Positions 1 through 8,183 of a stretch of 25,392 bases of DNA are shown piece after piece (position 1 is the first letter of the stretch; each line of letters starts with the position of its first letter). The DNA is from an uncultured Synergistales bacterium. Lineage in GTDB: Bacteria; Synergistota; Synergistia; Synergistales; Aminobacteriaceae. The stretch lies in NCBI GenBank assembly GCA_937957815.1, contig CALFXN010000638.1, forward strand, positions 1 through 25,392, given 5' to 3'. The position numbers and the translations under genes were made by a program. The notes under the pieces are model-generated. The model did not search any database, was not told where the DNA came from, and saw nothing but the letters and a program-made list of their open reading frames with translations.

Positions 1-79
1 GGGCGATCGGGAATCTCTGAAAGATGTCGCCGGGACTAGACGGGTACGTTCGAACGGCGCCGCGACAGGAGGGTACTGG
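1..79. other. Leader before lpxD; end of an upstream gene not resolved
   Basis: This 79-base stretch precedes lpxD. Two + frames close early (TGA at 18-20, TAG at 37-39), and either could be the tail of an upstream gene. The third is open and runs in frame into lpxD. In many lipid A clusters lpxD follows bamA and ompH/skp, but the few codons here are too short to identify anything. A strong Shine-Dalgarno (AGGAGG, 67-72) sits before the lpxD ATG. I see no convincing promoter. Confidence 0.4.
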
Positions 80-1150
80 ATGAAACTGTCACAGGGAGTC
101 ACACTTGCAGAGATCGCCCGTAACGTTGGAGGACGTGTCGTCGGGAATCCCGGTTGCGTCGTCGATCGCCTGACGTCGCCTCGCGACGCCGACGGAGAGG
201 CCATCTGTATCCTCTGGGACGCGAAACTCTCGGAAATGCCTGGGGACGAAGCTCTCATCATCGCTCCGGCTCCCTTCTTCTTGGGGGAACGGAATGGCGT
301 CATCGTGGATGATCCCAAGGCCGCATTGCCGGAAATCCTGCTTTTTTTCGAAAGTCTTTCGGTTGCCGACGACGTCCGGAAAGGAGTTCATCCGTCCTCG
401 GTCGTTTCCCCGAAAGCGTCCGTTCACCCGGATGCCTGGATCGGTCCCCTCTGCAGCATCGGGGACGGGACGATCGTCGAGTCCGGTGCACGCCTTCTCT
501 CGCATGTATCGGTCGGGGCTTCGTGCAGAATCGGCAGCGGAACGATCGTGGAGCCTCACGTCGGAATCATGGATCGCTGCTCCGTGGGAACCGGGTCGCT
601 GATTCACGGAGGAACCGTCATCGGAGCCGACGGTTTCGGCTTCCGGACCGGACCGGACGGTCCCCGAAAGATTCCGCAGCTCGGCGGCGTCGTCATCGGA
701 AATTCCGTCGAAATCGGTGCGTGCACGACGATCGACAGAGGGACGATCGCGGATACGGAGATCGGGGACGGCACCAAGATCGATGACCACGTTCACATCG
801 GACACAATACCGTTGTCGGGAAGAACTGCATCGTCGTGGCCATGACGGGTGTCGCCGGAAGCGTTGTCGTCGAAGACAACGTCGTTCTCGCCGCCAGGAG
901 CGGCGTCACGGACCACGTCCGCATAGGCAGAGGCGCCCAGGTCGCGGGGATGGCGGGCGTGACGAAGGACGTTCCCGCCGGTGCGACCGTGTCCGGATTC
1001 CCTGCGAGGGAACATCGTCGCACGTTCAGGATATTCGCGTTGACAGAAAAACTGCCGGAACTGTTCGAACGCGTCCGTCGTCTTGAACGCGTGTCCCAGT
1101 CGAAGCATACGACCTCCGAAGATCCCGGCGGAGAGGCAGTCGGAAGATGA
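80..1150 (+). CDS. lpxD: UDP-3-O-(3-hydroxyacyl)glucosamine N-acyltransferase LpxD
   Basis: LpxD adds the second hydroxyacyl chain, from acyl-ACP, to the free amine of UDP-3-O-acyl-glucosamine: the third step of lipid A synthesis, in the cytoplasm. The 356-residue product is close to the usual 340-360. Residues about 1-100 look like the LpxD-specific uridine-binding domain. Residues about 105-310 are a left-handed beta helix of hexapeptide repeats ([29 protein letters not shown]). The segment [10 protein letters not shown] carries His242, which I align with the catalytic His of E. coli LpxD. A helical C-terminal tail follows, as in the family. The ATG at 80 has a very good AGGAGG site 7 bases upstream. 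The stop overlaps the lpxC ATG (ATGA), suggesting translational coupling. LpxA is the obvious confusable family, but it is encoded separately at 2515. Confidence 0.96.
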   Translation: MKLSQGVTLAEIARNVGGRVVGNPGCVVDRLTSPRDADGEAICILWDAKLSEMPGDEALIIAPAPFFLGERNGVIVDDPKAALPEILLFFESLSVADDVRKGVHPSSVVSPKASVHPDAWIGPLCSIGDGTIVESGARLLSHVSVGASCRIGSGTIVEPHVGIMDRCSVGTGSLIHGGTVIGADGFGFRTGPDGPRKIPQLGGVVIGNSVEIGACTTIDRGTIADTEIGDGTKIDDHVHIGHNTVVGKNCIVVAMTGVAGSVVVEDNVVLAARSGVTDHVRIGRGAQVAGMAGVTKDVPAGATVSGFPAREHRRTFRIFALTEKLPELFERVRRLERVSQSKHTTSEDPGGEAVGR

Positions 1151-2055
1151 CATCCCGTGCATCCGCTGCCGTCGGCATGTCGCGCCGTCGGACGATTTCG
1201 CGCGATGTGGTCTGCGGCGGAAACGGACTTCACACGGGACGACCTTTTTCCGTCCGCCTTTCGCCGAATTTCGGATCTCCGGGGATACGATTCGACCTCC
1301 CGCAGGGAGAATACGGAGTGGAAGATGCGACTCCTTCGGGCACGTCGCGCGGAACCGATCTCATCTTTCCCTGTGGGACGCACCTGAAGACCGTCGAACA
1401 CCTCCTTGCCGCGGCGGGAGGGCTTGACGTGGATTCGATGACGATCGCCGTCAGGAGCGAAGATGTCGGATCCTCCGCCGGGGGCGATGTATTCGAGATT
1501 CCGGCCCTCGACGGATGTGCCGCGGGATGGGGCGGGATGATCCTCGAAGCCGGGATCGCGGAACGCGACGGAGCTTTGGAATTCCTCTCGCCGCCTGTTC
1601 CGGTCGCATTGTCGGATGCCGGCGGAGAGCGATTCGTCGGAGCGTTTCCGTCGGATATCTTCCGGATCGACTACATCATCCGGTATCCGTCGATCCCCGA
1701 CATCGGGACGCAGGCGTTTTCGATACGTCCGGACCCCGACTCGTTCGCGTCCGGGATCATGCCGGCGCGGACGTTCGCTCTTGATTCCGAGATCGAAATG
1801 CTGTACCGCAGGGGGCTTGCCAAAGGCGGATCGCTCGAAAACGCGACGGTATTCGGCGACCGCACGGGAAGCGTCCGCGCAAAGGGAGGACTTCGGTTTC
1901 CCGATGAACCGGTGCGTCACAAGGTGCTCGATCTCATCGGGGATCTGGTTCTCGTGGGACGGCCGCTGCGGGCGCGTGTGATTGCGTTCATGGCGGGGCA
2001 CGAGATGCACCTTCGTCTCGTCCGTGCGCTGAGAGCGCTTATTCTTCGCCAGTAA
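1147..2055 (+). CDS. lpxC: UDP-3-O-acyl-N-acetylglucosamine deacetylase LpxC
   Basis: LpxC is the zinc-dependent deacetylase of the first committed step of lipid A synthesis. The product is 302 residues, typical of the family. Zinc-site and catalytic residues are visible: KTVEHLL with Glu84 and His85, [11 protein letters not shown] with His258 and Asp262, and AGHEMHL with His285. The spacing from His258 to His285 equals that from His238 to His265 in E. coli LpxC. The N-terminal GLHTG motif and the LDG segment are also present. The start at 1147 overlaps the lpxD stop. An in-frame ATG at 1177 would give an N-terminus nearer the family norm but has no Shine-Dalgarno, so I keep 1147. A Shine-Dalgarno (AAGGAGG) for fabZ follows the stop. 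Confidence 0.96.
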   Translation: MTSRASAAVGMSRRRTISRDVVCGGNGLHTGRPFSVRLSPNFGSPGIRFDLPQGEYGVEDATPSGTSRGTDLIFPCGTHLKTVEHLLAAAGGLDVDSMTIAVRSEDVGSSAGGDVFEIPALDGCAAGWGGMILEAGIAERDGALEFLSPPVPVALSDAGGERFVGAFPSDIFRIDYIIRYPSIPDIGTQAFSIRPDPDSFASGIMPARTFALDSEIEMLYRRGLAKGGSLENATVFGDRTGSVRAKGGLRFPDEPVRHKVLDLIGDLVLVGRPLRARVIAFMAGHEMHLRLVRALRALILRQ

Positions 2056-2068
2056 GGAGGCGTGTGGG

Positions 2069-2509
2069 ATGTACGATATCGATACGATACTGAAGAGTCT
2101 GCCGCACAGATTCCCGTTTCTTCTCGTGGACAGGATACTCGAATACAGCGAGACCCGGGTCGTCGGGCTCAAGAACGTGACGATGAACGAGCCGTTCTTT
2201 CCGGGGCACTTCCCGACGGAGCCGGTGATGCCGGGAGTTCTCGTCCTCGAGGCCATGGGGCAGGTCGCCGCGATGATGCTGACGTTACGGCCCGGAGCCG
2301 AGGGACTCGTGACGTATCTGACGGGGATCGAGAAGGCGAAGTTCCGGAAGCCCGTACGTCCGGGCGATCAGTTGGTCACGACCGCGGAGCTCCTGAAAGT
2401 CCGCGGGATGATGGGGAAGGTGCGAACGACGGGGCGCGTCGGGGACGACATCGCGGCCGAAGCCGAAATGAGCTTCATGGCGGCGTACAAGCTGAAGAAA
2501 GAAGATTGA
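2069..2509 (+). CDS. fabZ: 3-hydroxyacyl-ACP dehydratase FabZ
   Basis: FabZ dehydrates 3-hydroxyacyl-ACP in type II fatty acid synthesis. It competes with LpxA and LpxD for the same hydroxyacyl-ACP pool, which probably explains its place between lpxC and lpxA. The 146-residue hotdog-fold protein shows the hallmark PHRFPFLLVDR near the N-terminus, then FFPGHFP with catalytic His47 and a helix with Glu61 in PGVLVLEAMGQ. These residues identify FabZ rather than FabA, which is longer. The ATG at 2069 has an AAGGAGG Shine-Dalgarno at a good distance. The next gene starts five bases after the stop. Confidence 0.96.
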   Translation: MYDIDTILKSLPHRFPFLLVDRILEYSETRVVGLKNVTMNEPFFPGHFPTEPVMPGVLVLEAMGQVAAMMLTLRPGAEGLVTYLTGIEKAKFRKPVRPGDQLVTTAELLKVRGMMGKVRTTGRVGDDIAAEAEMSFMAAYKLKKED

Positions 2510-2514
2510 CAGGC

Positions 2515-3375
2515 ATGGCCGTTTGCATTCATCCGACGGCTCTTGTGGCCCCGGAGGCCGTGTTGTGCGACGGCGTCGAGATCGGACCCTATTGCGTCGT
2601 TTCGGGAAACGTCATCATCGGAGTGGGAACGAAACTCGCCGCATTCGTTCGGATCAGGGATTATGTCGAGATCGGGAGAGACTGTACGATCGCGGAAAAC
2701 GCCGTTCTCGGAGGAGAGCCGCAGGACCACGATTTCAAGGGCGAGGTAACCTGGGTCCGCATCGGCAACGGCGTGATCATCCGCGAAAGCGTGACCATCC
2801 ATCGTTCGACCGGAGAAGGAACCTGTACATCCGTCGGTGACGGATGCTTTCTCATGGAAGGCGTTCATGTCGGACACAACGTGAAAATCGGAAAAAACGT
2901 CACCGTCGCCAACAAGGCCGGATTCGCGGGACACTCGTCGGTCGGCGACGGAGCCGTGATCGGCGGCATGGCGGGACTTCATCAGTTCACGCGCGTCGGA
3001 AAACTGTGCATGATCGGGGGACTCAGCAAGGTCGTGAAGGACATCCCTCCGTTCCTGATGGTGGATGGACACCCCGCGCGGATCGAGGCGCTGAACGTCG
3101 TCGGGCTTCGCAGAGCGGGATTCGGCCGCGAACAACGCACGGCGATCAAGGACGCGTACGCCCACCTGTACCGTTCGGGTCTTCTCCTCAGAGACGCGGC
3201 CGTTCGTTTGCGTGAAGAGTCGCAGGAAACTGTTGTCCGCGATATTCTCGATTTCATCTCCGGGTCGAAACGGGGCGTCGCGTTGTGGCGCGCGAAGGGG
3301 GCATCCTCGGAACATGACGCGATCATATCCGGAAAAGGGTCGGATGAGTGCGGCGATTCGTCTTCTGGTACTTGA
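2515..3375 (+). CDS. lpxA: UDP-N-acetylglucosamine O-acyltransferase LpxA
   Basis: LpxA transfers a 3-hydroxyacyl chain to the 3-OH of UDP-GlcNAc, the first step of lipid A synthesis. The beta-helix repeats are followed by a helical C-terminus. His121 in VHVGHNVKIG aligns with catalytic His125 of E. coli, and His156 in LHQF with His160, at identical spacing. Gly169 in MIGGLSK falls at the E. coli Gly173 hydrocarbon-ruler position, so a long acyl chain rather than C10 would be expected (inference). The product is 286 residues against about 262 in E. coli; the extra residues form a hydrophilic tail that overlaps kdsC by 32 bases. The ATG at 2515 is chosen because the family N-terminus (IHPTALVAP) begins here. 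The same frame is open for 150 codons upstream, but that is a shadow of fabZ. Confidence 0.95.
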   Translation: MAVCIHPTALVAPEAVLCDGVEIGPYCVVSGNVIIGVGTKLAAFVRIRDYVEIGRDCTIAENAVLGGEPQDHDFKGEVTWVRIGNGVIIRESVTIHRSTGEGTCTSVGDGCFLMEGVHVGHNVKIGKNVTVANKAGFAGHSSVGDGAVIGGMAGLHQFTRVGKLCMIGGLSKVVKDIPPFLMVDGHPARIEALNVVGLRRAGFGREQRTAIKDAYAHLYRSGLLLRDAAVRLREESQETVVRDILDFISGSKRGVALWRAKGASSEHDAIISGKGSDECGDSSSGT

Positions 3376-3892
3376 CGTCGACGGAACGCTGACCGACGGC
3401 GCCGTCTTCCTGGACGGAGCGGGAAACGAATTCAAGCGATTTCACGTCCGCGACGGAATGGGAATCGCACGTCTCCGGGCATCGGGGGTCGAGGTCGCCA
3501 TTCTCAGCGGGCGGTATTCGGCGGCGACGGCGCGAAGGGCCGGAGAACTCGGAATCCACCTTCTCTTCAACGGAGTGAAGAACAAGCTCCCTGCGCTGGA
3601 GGAGCTCGCGGCGAGCCTTGGCCTGGCCGCGGAGGAGATCGCGTATGCCGGCGACGACGTGAACGACCTCCAGTGTATCCGGTGGGCCGGGCTTGGCTGC
3701 GCCGTCGCGGATGCGGAGGATGATGTCCGAAACGCGGCGCGCTTTGTCTCGAAGTCGCGCGGCGGCTACGGGGCGGTCCGCGATATCGCCGAACACATCA
3801 TCCGGCTGAACGGCGCAACCTGCGGGATGTCCGCGGAGACTTCCGGAGGAACTGGTGACATCTCGACCGTACGGTCGGAGAGGCGGGAGTGA
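3344..3892 (+). CDS. kdsC: 3-deoxy-D-manno-octulosonate-8-phosphate phosphatase KdsC
   Basis: KdsC removes the phosphate from Kdo-8-phosphate, the third step of Kdo synthesis. The 182-residue HAD-superfamily protein is the cap-less C0 type expected for KdsC/YrbI. Motif I is LDVDGTLTDG with nucleophile Asp11 and acid/base Asp13. Motif II is AILSGR. A lysine lies in FNGVKNKL. Motif IV is YAGDDVNDL. The last 20 or so residues are a Ser/Thr-rich tail without clear homology. I start at ATG 3344, behind a purine-rich GGAAAAGGG. In-frame upstream codons, including an ATG at 3314, lie inside lpxA and look like shadow sequence. It is separated from the other Kdo genes (12239 onward) by the lipid A block. 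Confidence 0.92.
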   Translation: MSAAIRLLVLDVDGTLTDGAVFLDGAGNEFKRFHVRDGMGIARLRASGVEVAILSGRYSAATARRAGELGIHLLFNGVKNKLPALEELAASLGLAAEEIAYAGDDVNDLQCIRWAGLGCAVADAEDDVRNAARFVSKSRGGYGAVRDIAEHIIRLNGATCGMSAETSGGTGDISTVRSERRE

Positions 3893-3894
3893 CG

Positions 3895-5031
3895 ATGCCG
3901 AACCTTACGGGCGTTTCCGCAGGAGCCCGAAGGATTCCGGGAATGAAAATTCTCGACGGATACATCATCCGGGAACTGGCGGGATCGTTTGTCTTCGGAA
4001 TCATGGCGTTCACTATCATCTTCATAGCGGGAGACCTGCTCTTCCAGGCCGCAAACCTCATTATCGAAAAGGGAGTGTCGCTTCTCGTCGTCGCCCGCCT
4101 GTTTGTCTATCGCCTGCCGGAGGTCATCCTGATGACCGTGCCGATGTCGTCGCTTCTGGCGACGCTTCTGACATTCGGGCGACTTTCGGTCAACAGCGAA
4201 ATCGTCGCGATTCAGGCGGCCGGCATCTCGTTCCGTCGCGTTCTGCGCCCGGTCGTCGGAATTTCCGCCGCTCTTGCGGTCCTCACGCTCGTCGGGAATG
4301 AGTCGATCGTTCCGTTTTCGAACAGGGCTTCGGAGAATCTCATGAAGTACGAGATCCTCCAGGAGCGTCCGTCGGTTCTGAAGGAGCGGGTTTTTCTGAA
4401 GGACGAGCAGAACGGGGAACTCAAGAGGGTCCTGTACCTCGGGAAGCTCCGCCCGAGGGAGGGACTGATGAGCGATATTCTTGTCCAGGAGTTCGACGCT
4501 GGAAAGCTGCGCCGGATTTCCACGGCGCAGAGAGGGACGTGGAGGAGCGGGGAATGGTGGGTCGAACAGGGAGAAGTCTTCGAAGTCCGGGATAGCGGGA
4601 AAGTCAGCCTCCTGTTCCGCTTCGACCGACAGCGGCTGCTGCTCAACCTTTCGCCCGAACAGCTCGAAAAGGCCTCGCGGAGACCCGCCGAAATGAGTTC
4701 GATCGAACTGCTCGCGCACATCAATATTCTCAGAGCGCAGGGTGCGAACCTTCTGCCCCTGTGGGTGCTCTTTCACCTGAAACTTTCCGTTCCGTGGTCG
4801 ACGCTGATCCTTGCCGTTCTCGGAGCGAGCATCGGAGTCCGCACGCCGAGACGCGGAGGTTCGGGGATCGGATTCGGACTCTGCATCATGATCGTGTTCG
4901 CCTACTATGTCCTGATGTCGTTTTCGCGGGCGCTCGGAGAAGCGGGAAACATCCCGCCGATGCTCGCCGCATGGCTGCCGAACATCACGTTCATCGTTCT
5001 TGGGGCGGTTTTCATCCGGAAGGCCGACTGA
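3895..5031 (+). CDS. LptF/LptG-family LPS export permease
   Basis: LptF and LptG are the inner-membrane subunits of the LptB2FG extractor, which pulls LPS out of the inner membrane toward LptC and LptA. The product is 378 residues from 3895, or 362 from the in-frame ATG at 3943, which gives the family-like start MKILDGYIIREL. Three hydrophobic segments lie in the N-terminal third, then a soluble periplasmic jellyroll-like region (about residues 140-270), then three more hydrophobic segments. That is the six-helix layout of the family. ATG 3895 has a GGGAG site; a GTG at 3889 would overlap the kdsC stop. Only one LptF/G gene is present, so the second may lie elsewhere. I cannot tell LptF from LptG. 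Confidence 0.9.
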   Translation: MPNLTGVSAGARRIPGMKILDGYIIRELAGSFVFGIMAFTIIFIAGDLLFQAANLIIEKGVSLLVVARLFVYRLPEVILMTVPMSSLLATLLTFGRLSVNSEIVAIQAAGISFRRVLRPVVGISAALAVLTLVGNESIVPFSNRASENLMKYEILQERPSVLKERVFLKDEQNGELKRVLYLGKLRPREGLMSDILVQEFDAGKLRRISTAQRGTWRSGEWWVEQGEVFEVRDSGKVSLLFRFDRQRLLLNLSPEQLEKASRRPAEMSSIELLAHINILRAQGANLLPLWVLFHLKLSVPWSTLILAVLGASIGVRTPRRGGSGIGFGLCIMIVFAYYVLMSFSRALGEAGNIPPMLAAWLPNITFIVLGAVFIRKAD

Positions 5032-5036
5032 AATCG

Positions 5037-5052
5037 GATCCCAGGTGGGATC
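5037..5052 (+). repeat. Small inverted repeat between lptF/G and lpxI
   Basis: GATCCC and GGGATC form a perfect 6-base stem with a 4-base loop in the 47-56 base gap between the permease and lpxI. There is no T-run after it, so it is not a standard intrinsic terminator. It may be chance, or a weak RNA structure in the transcript. Confidence 0.3.
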
Positions 5053-5070
5053 GGTCGAATGAACACGCTG

Positions 5071-5078
5071 AGAGAGGA
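5071..5078 (+). promoter_or_regulatory. lpxI: Ribosome binding site that bears on the lpxI start
   Basis: AGAGAGGA directly abuts an ATG at 5079, which is too close for normal initiation, but lies 9 bases before an in-frame TTG at 5088. The spacing therefore favours TTG as the true lpxI start, giving a protein that begins MHETIAVIAGDG, in better register with the family. Confidence 0.5.
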
Positions 5079-5921
5079 ATGATACCGTTGCACGAAACGA
5101 TCGCCGTTATCGCCGGAGACGGTGCGCTGCCGCTTCTCGTGGCGGCGCGGATCTCGGAACGGGGGGGGCGCCCAGTCGTCTATGCCCTGCGCGCGGAAAC
5201 CGGATCGTTCCGGACGATTCCCTGCGCCCTCAAGACATTTCCATCCCCAGATCTCGGATGGGCGCTTTCGGACATGCGGACCGAAGGAGTCGGCGCGATC
5301 GTCCTCGCCGGACGCGTTCCGAAGGAGCTCTGTTTCGTTCCGGAGAAACTGGATCCTTTTTTGCGGAACATCCTGAAGACGACCGCTGCGCGGGACGACC
5401 ACTCCCTCCTCGGAGCCGTCCTCGCCGCGATCGAAAGAGTCGGAATCCCCGTCATTTCCTATCGGGACCTGATTCCGGACATGCTTGCGGGGGAGGGACG
5501 TCTCTTCGGTCGCGTGCCCGACGAGACGGAACGGGCCGACATTCTTTACGGCCGCGGGATTTTGCGCGTTCTCCTTCCGCTCTCGTTCGGACAGACCGTC
5601 GTCGTGCGCGGCGGTGCGGTCGTCGCCGTGGAGGCCATGGAGGGGACCGACGAGACGATCCGCAGGGCGGGACGCATCCTCCGGGAGAACGGACGCGGCG
5701 GGTGCGTCGTCAAGATGATGCGGCCGGATCAGGACGAGCGCTACGACCTCCCGACGATGGGATCGACGACTCTCGATATCATGCGCGAGTCCGGAATTTC
5801 CTGTCTCGCCGTCGAGACGGGCCGGACGATCGTTCTCGACCCTGGAAAATGTTCGCGTCTCGCGGAGGAATACGGCATCTCCGTAACCGGAATCGCCTCC
5901 GGAGAAGCTTCGTGCCCGTGA
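5079..5921 (+). CDS. lpxI: UDP-2,3-diacylglucosamine pyrophosphatase LpxI
   Basis: LpxI (formerly DUF1009) hydrolyses UDP-2,3-diacylglucosamine to lipid X and UMP. It does the job of the unrelated LpxH in bacteria that lack LpxH, and no LpxH-like gene is present here. The product is 280 residues from ATG 5079 or 277 from TTG 5088, near the family size. Visible signatures are IAGDGALPLLVA at the N-terminus, VLAGRVPKELCF, the DDHSLLGAV segment and the C-terminal RPDQDERYDLPTMG. Asp223 there sits about where catalytic Asp225 of Caulobacter LpxI would align. The start is uncertain between 5079 and 5088 because of ribosome-site spacing. lpxB follows 16 bases downstream and uses the product. Confidence 0.93.
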   Translation: MIPLHETIAVIAGDGALPLLVAARISERGGRPVVYALRAETGSFRTIPCALKTFPSPDLGWALSDMRTEGVGAIVLAGRVPKELCFVPEKLDPFLRNILKTTAARDDHSLLGAVLAAIERVGIPVISYRDLIPDMLAGEGRLFGRVPDETERADILYGRGILRVLLPLSFGQTVVVRGGAVVAVEAMEGTDETIRRAGRILRENGRGGCVVKMMRPDQDERYDLPTMGSTTLDIMRESGISCLAVETGRTIVLDPGKCSRLAEEYGISVTGIASGEASCP

Positions 5922-5937
5922 ACCGGGGAAGAGCCGC

Positions 5938-7065
5938 GTGTCGATCTTCCTGAGTTGCGGCGAGGCATCGGGCGATCAGTACGCCGCCTCGCTCATCCGT
6001 TCCCTGAGAACCCTCGGATACGATGAGCCTTTGTGGGGAATGCTCGGAGAAAAAGGAGGGGCGGCGGGGGGCGAAGTTCTTTTTTCCTCCGCGGAACTCG
6101 GAATTTTCGGCATCGCTGACGCGCTCGTAGCCTTGCCGCGTCTCCTGCGTCTTCGGGAGCGCATCGTTGCCGCGATCGAAGAGCGAAGGCCATCCTGTGT
6201 CGTCGTCATCGACAGCCCCGATTTCCACCTCCCGCTGATCGCAGCTCTCAGACGACTGGCCTGCCGCGTTCCGGTCGCGTATATCGCGCCGCCGACCGTG
6301 TGGGCGTGGCGGAAGTGGCGCGTGAAAGGCCTCGCGCGAAACGTCGATCTGTGTCTTCCGCTCTTCGCGTTCGAACACGAGTTTCTCGTGAAGCACGGCG
6401 TGCGGAGCGCGTGGGCGGGACATCCCCTCGTCGACGATATGGACCGATGCGCACCTTCCGGACGCGTCGCCGGGGATGGGGCGGACGGAATCCCCGTCGC
6501 GTTCCTTCCCGGAAGCCGCGACAGCGAGATCAGGCGTCTCCTGCCGCTGATGCTCGCGGTCGCTCGCGACAGCCGGTCGTGGGGAGTTCGTCCCATTGTT
6601 TCGGTCGCTTCCGGTCTGGCGCCCCGGTGGAGGGAAAAGATCCGGAAAGCGGCGGAAGATCTCGAAACGGACGAAGGGGACGGGCGGGATCTGATGGCCC
6701 GATGCCGCGCGGTCGTCGGCGCGAGCGGTACGGCCTCGGTCGAAGCGCTCCTGCTCGGGAGGTTCATGGCGGTCGTCTACCGCGTCTCGTGGTTTTCGGC
6801 CCTTCTCTTCAGGCTTCTGGTGCGCACGCCGTTCGTTTCTCTGCCGAATGTCCTCGCGGGGGAGGAGGTCTTTCCCGAATTCCTGCAGCATCGGGCGACG
6901 CCTTCGGCCGTGGAGAAAACGCTCCGGATGTACCTCCGCGACGAGACCTTCAGGGCACGGAAGGACGCGGCGATCGAACGGACGCGTGTTCTCATGGGAC
7001 GCTCGGGGGGCATCCGGCTCTGGGCGACGTCCGTCCTCGGACTCTGTGCGGGGCGGGACCGATGA
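5938..7065 (+). CDS. lpxB: Lipid-A-disaccharide synthase LpxB
   Basis: LpxB, a GT19 peripheral-membrane glycosyltransferase, condenses lipid X with UDP-2,3-diacylglucosamine to make the disaccharide-1-phosphate. The 375-residue product has the standard family landmarks: CGEASGDQYAASLIR at the N-terminus, VIDSPDFHLPL, YIAPPTVWAWRKWRV, GHPLVDD, FLPGSRDSEIRRLLPLM and ASGTASVEALLLGR. The segment FVSLPNVLAGEEVFPEFLQ is also typical. It starts with GTG at 5938, behind GGGGAAG, 16 bases after lpxI. Its stop overlaps the start of a second LpxB-like gene (ATGA). Of the three LpxB-like sequences in the window, this one keeps the canonical LpxB motifs and is the best candidate for the true synthase. Confidence 0.95.
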   Translation: MSIFLSCGEASGDQYAASLIRSLRTLGYDEPLWGMLGEKGGAAGGEVLFSSAELGIFGIADALVALPRLLRLRERIVAAIEERRPSCVVVIDSPDFHLPLIAALRRLACRVPVAYIAPPTVWAWRKWRVKGLARNVDLCLPLFAFEHEFLVKHGVRSAWAGHPLVDDMDRCAPSGRVAGDGADGIPVAFLPGSRDSEIRRLLPLMLAVARDSRSWGVRPIVSVASGLAPRWREKIRKAAEDLETDEGDGRDLMARCRAVVGASGTASVEALLLGRFMAVVYRVSWFSALLFRLLVRTPFVSLPNVLAGEEVFPEFLQHRATPSAVEKTLRMYLRDETFRARKDAAIERTRVLMGRSGGIRLWATSVLGLCAGRDR

Positions 7066-8183
7066 AGGCGGCGCTCCTCACGAACGGTCCCGGAGAACTT
7101 CAGGGATGGGTCCGGCCGCTCGCCGCGGAACTTTCGAAACGTGGGCACGCGATTGACGTCTGGATACTCCCGTGCCAGTATTCGAGTGGAAGGGAGAGGG
7201 AGATCGCGGCGTCGATGGATGTCGGCGACGTCATCGGTCCGCTTCCGTTTTTTCCGATGCTGCGGGAGATGTCGCGCAGGACGGCCGATGTCATCGTTCA
7301 GCTCGGAGGAGACCTGGTGTTCGGCCGTTTCCTTTCGTGGAGGAGACACATCCCCCTCGTCTGTTACGCATATGGTCCGAAGAAGGGGATGGACCGGTGC
7401 GACCTGGTTGCGACCGCGTATCCCCGGATGGCGGAATCGCTGCGCGTCCGCTCCCGGCGGCTCTTCCTCGCGGGCGACCTCGTACGCGATACGGTGAGGC
7501 CTGCGGGTGGCGGAGATGCGGACGAAGGTACGGCGACCGGTCGTCGCAGCGGAAAACGGATCATCGTGTTTCCCGGAAGTCGGAAGGGAATCCGTGAAGC
7601 GTCCCTGCAGTTCGTCGAGAACGTGTTTCGTGATGTCCGGGAGGAGTTCCCCGATGTCGAAATCAGGATCCTCCTTCATCCCTTTGCGGATTCCGAGGAA
7701 TACGGACGATGGGAAGCGGCCGGACTGACGCCGTCCGTCGGATCGTCGGCGGACGCCATGTCGTGGGCGGATCTCGCGGTGACGCAACCGGGAACGAACA
7801 CGCTGGAACTCATGCACAGCCGTGTTCCGTTCCTCGTCGTCGCTCCGTTTTCATTCATCCCGTACATTCCCGTTTCCGGTGTCTGGAACCTGTTACGCGT
7901 TCTTCCGGGAGGGAACAGCCTCGTCAGGCGGATTCTTTCGGGCAAGAGGCGGGCGTCCCCGTTTGTTTCATGGCCGAACCGCATAGCGGGTCATGAGGTC
8001 GTAGGGGAACTCGTCGGAGATGTCGTGCCCGCGGACGTCGCCGGGGCGTTGAAGTCGCTTCTGCGGAATCCGGATCGGCTGCGGGGCATTCGCGACGACC
8101 TCGGGAAACTCTCCGCGACGGGTGGCGAAGGCGCGGCGAGGGAGCTCGTCACCCACATCGAAAGGTTGATTGAGAAACGATGA
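7062..8183 (+). CDS. LpxB-like glycosyltransferase paralogue, function unknown
   Basis: This 373-residue protein is clearly related to LpxB but is not standard LpxB. The C-terminal half follows the family: FPGSRKGIREASLQF, a QPGTNTLELM segment where LpxB has SGTAS-type sequence, then PFVSWPNRIAGHEVVGELV, parallel to PFVSLPNVLAGEEVFPEFL in the neighbouring LpxB. At the N-terminus, GEASGD is replaced by LLTNGPGELQGWVRPLA. The GT-B two-domain fold is the likely structure. It is coupled to both neighbours by ATGA overlaps, lpxB before and msbA after, so it should be made with them. A role as an additional sugar transferase or remodelling enzyme acting on lipid A or its precursor is inference. I cannot assign a substrate. 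Confidence 0.8.
   Translation: MKAALLTNGPGELQGWVRPLAAELSKRGHAIDVWILPCQYSSGREREIAASMDVGDVIGPLPFFPMLREMSRRTADVIVQLGGDLVFGRFLSWRRHIPLVCYAYGPKKGMDRCDLVATAYPRMAESLRVRSRRLFLAGDLVRDTVRPAGGGDADEGTATGRRSGKRIIVFPGSRKGIREASLQFVENVFRDVREEFPDVEIRILLHPFADSEEYGRWEAAGLTPSVGSSADAMSWADLAVTQPGTNTLELMHSRVPFLVVAPFSFIPYIPVSGVWNLLRVLPGGNSLVRRILSGKRRASPFVSWPNRIAGHEVVGELVGDVVPADVAGALKSLLRNPDRLRGIRDDLGKLSATGGEGAARELVTHIERLIEKR

Noticed and set aside
500..1000. Periodic repeats in lpxD, and similarly in lpxA, taken for tandem repeats
   Set aside because: They are hexapeptide-repeat codons of the beta helix, conserved at protein rather than DNA level.
2062..2514. In-frame extension of lpxA upstream to 2062
   Set aside because: This part reads fabZ in another frame and gives low-complexity Arg/Gly/Asp sequence. 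The family N-terminus of LpxA starts at 2515.
5037..5052. Intrinsic terminator between lptF/G and lpxI
   Set aside because: The stem is only 6 bases and no T-run follows. The genes are likely co-transcribed.
6300..7061. In-frame extension of the LpxB-like gene upstream to 6300
   Set aside because: It is a shadow of lpxB; the family-like N-terminus and the ATGA overlap place the start at 7062.
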